DNA of 64,000 nucleotides, from positions 124,001 to 188,000 of the forward strand of contig NZ_BJKK01000008.1 of the NCBI RefSeq assembly GCF_006538325.1, in the 5' to 3' direction. Below the pieces are notes generated by a model that ran no database searches, was not told the origin of the DNA, and saw only the letters and a program-made list of their open reading frames with translations. Shown here one piece after another: positions 63,140 through 64,000 of the stretch; positions within the stretch are counted from its first letter, which is position 1; each line of letters begins with the position of its first letter. This stretch comes from Alteromonas sp. KUL42. Lineage in GTDB: Bacteria; Pseudomonadota; Gammaproteobacteria; Enterobacterales; Alteromonadaceae. The translations under genes and the position numbers were made by a program.

Positions 63140-64000
63140 TTGTCTTCACCCATTGCGATTAAACCCCTTTATACCAAACTTGATGAATGCTTAAACGCAG
63201 ACAGATTTCGTTTGAAGCGACGGATCACGCAACTTGCCCAGAAACTGAATGGTGATGTAACAAATTCGAGCGAGCTACAGCGATCGGGCAAGACTAAACA
63301 TTCACAAAAGCAATCACAAAAGCAGCAAAATCAAAGTTCATCTGACGCGTCACATTCGAAACTTAAGCAACATCAATCTCTACAGCAGCATTTTGAGCAG
63401 CTTGAACAAGATATTGAAGCCTCAATCCAGAAGCGGGCTTGGCGTCAGGAGAATTTGCCACAGGTAGAATACCCACCGTTACCAGTAAGTGACAAAAAAG
63501 ACGACATTAAAGAAGCCATTGCCAATAACCAAGTGGTTATAGTGGCAGGTGAAACAGGGTCGGGTAAGACAACACAGTTGCCTAAAATATGTTTGGAGTT
63601 AGGCCGTGGTGTAAACGGCATGATTGCACATACCCAACCCCGCCGTTTGGCCGCGCGAAGTGTTGCAACCCGTATTGCCGAAGAGCTAAACACGCCACTG
63701 GGCGAAAAAGTAGGCTTTAAGATCCGTTTTAGCGATCAAGTCAGTGAACGCAGCTACGTTAAATTAATGACGGACGGTATGCTACTGGCTGAAATGCAAC
63801 AAGATCGCTTTTTAAATCAATACGACACCATTATTATTGATGAAGCCCATGAACGAAGCTTAAATATCGACTTCTTATTGGGTTATCTAAGCCAGTTGTT
63901 GAGTAAACGTCCAGACTTAAAACTTATTATTACCTCGGCGACGATCGACCCAGAACGCTTCTCGAAGCACTTTAATAATGCACCCATCATTGAAGTCAGT
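63140..64000 (+). CDS. hrpA: ATP-dependent RNA helicase HrpA, 5' part (cut by window end)
   Basis: 287 codons are in the window; E. coli HrpA has 1300 residues. The DEAH helicase core has Walker [38 protein letters not shown], the DEAH box [15 protein letters not shown] and [16 protein letters not shown], almost identical to E. coli. TTG 63140 is chosen because AGGA lies 7 bases upstream and the reading frame starts there, with no ATG available. A Gln/Ser/Lys-rich linker lies at about residues 50-95. HrpA processes mRNA, e.g. fimbrial transcripts in E. coli. Confidence 0.92.
   Translation, partial: MSSPIAIKPLYTKLDECLNADRFRLKRRITQLAQKLNGDVTNSSELQRSGKTKHSQKQSQKQQNQSSSDASHSKLKQHQSLQQHFEQLEQDIEASIQKRAWRQENLPQVEYPPLPVSDKKDDIKEAIANNQVVIVAGETGSGKTTQLPKICLELGRGVNGMIAHTQPRRLAARSVATRIAEELNTPLGEKVGFKIRFSDQVSERSYVKLMTDGMLLAEMQQDRFLNQYDTIIIDEAHERSLNIDFLLGYLSQLLSKRPDLKLIITSATIDPERFSKHFNNAPIIEVS

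Overview
The window is a stretch of gammaproteobacterial chromosome, most likely from an Alteromonas-like member of the Alteromonadaceae. The evidence is the combination of mfd with csiV, a PlzB-type PilZ gene and a LolC/E permease in Vibrio/Shewanella-like order, a MerR-controlled leucine/isovalerate (liu) operon, TonB-dependent nutrient uptake, DUF2750 and FapA-type proteins, and moderate GC. No rRNA, tRNA or CRISPR array was seen. The assignment rests on protein and gene-order recognition only, not on a database search.

Region 1 (about 1-8800) is accessory. It holds small, mostly minus-strand genes for secreted proteins, lipoproteins and membrane proteins, a plus-strand Phd/YefM-ParE toxin-antitoxin pair with its own promoter, a GNAT acetyltransferase, and an OLD-family ATPase/TOPRIM nuclease. 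Two minus-strand attC-like recombination sites (about 6143-6240 and 6838-6927) and a perfectly matched cassette boundary at 8791-8800 indicate integron gene cassettes with no integrase in view. The OLD gene is the best phage-defence candidate.

Region 2 (about 8900-22150) is core genome: ybaK coupled to a penicillin-acylase-like hydrolase; divergent nagZ; pduO; csiV-mfd; a PilZ gene; one LolC/E permease without lolD; and a phosphoribosyltransferase. Region 3 (22170-35200) holds mixed metabolic genes: a CbiM-like permease, xthA, DUF2750, csdE/sufE, a glycosyltransferase, HDOD, a thioesterase, two MFS transporters, hydrolases, glgC, and a broken nucleoside hydrolase.

Region 4 (35350-46170) is catabolic. 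liuR-A-B-C-D-E turns isovaleryl-CoA into acetoacetate plus acetyl-CoA. A divergent thiolase lies beyond two inverted-repeat LiuR-type boxes. A secreted alpha/beta hydrolase and kynureninase follow. Region 5 (46250-53000) has a periplasmic-sensor GGDEF protein, a FapA-like protein, sbcB, an exported isoaspartyl peptidase/asparaginase, and a CBS protein.

Region 6 (53100-59260) is a phosphorus-scavenging operon: TonB receptor, metallophosphatase, two-domain beta-propeller phytase, preceded by a good Pho-box match. Region 7 (59500-64000) holds a membrane GGDEF protein coupled to an AraC regulator, an NhaC-family antiporter, and the 5' part of hrpA.

Several otherwise intact genes are broken by single-base changes, mostly in homopolymer runs (the gene at 5608-6136, ybaK, the nucleoside hydrolase, the TonB receptor). 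This suggests homopolymer errors in the assembly, or alternatively slippage-based switching or decay. Readers should treat those genes as probably full length but unproven.
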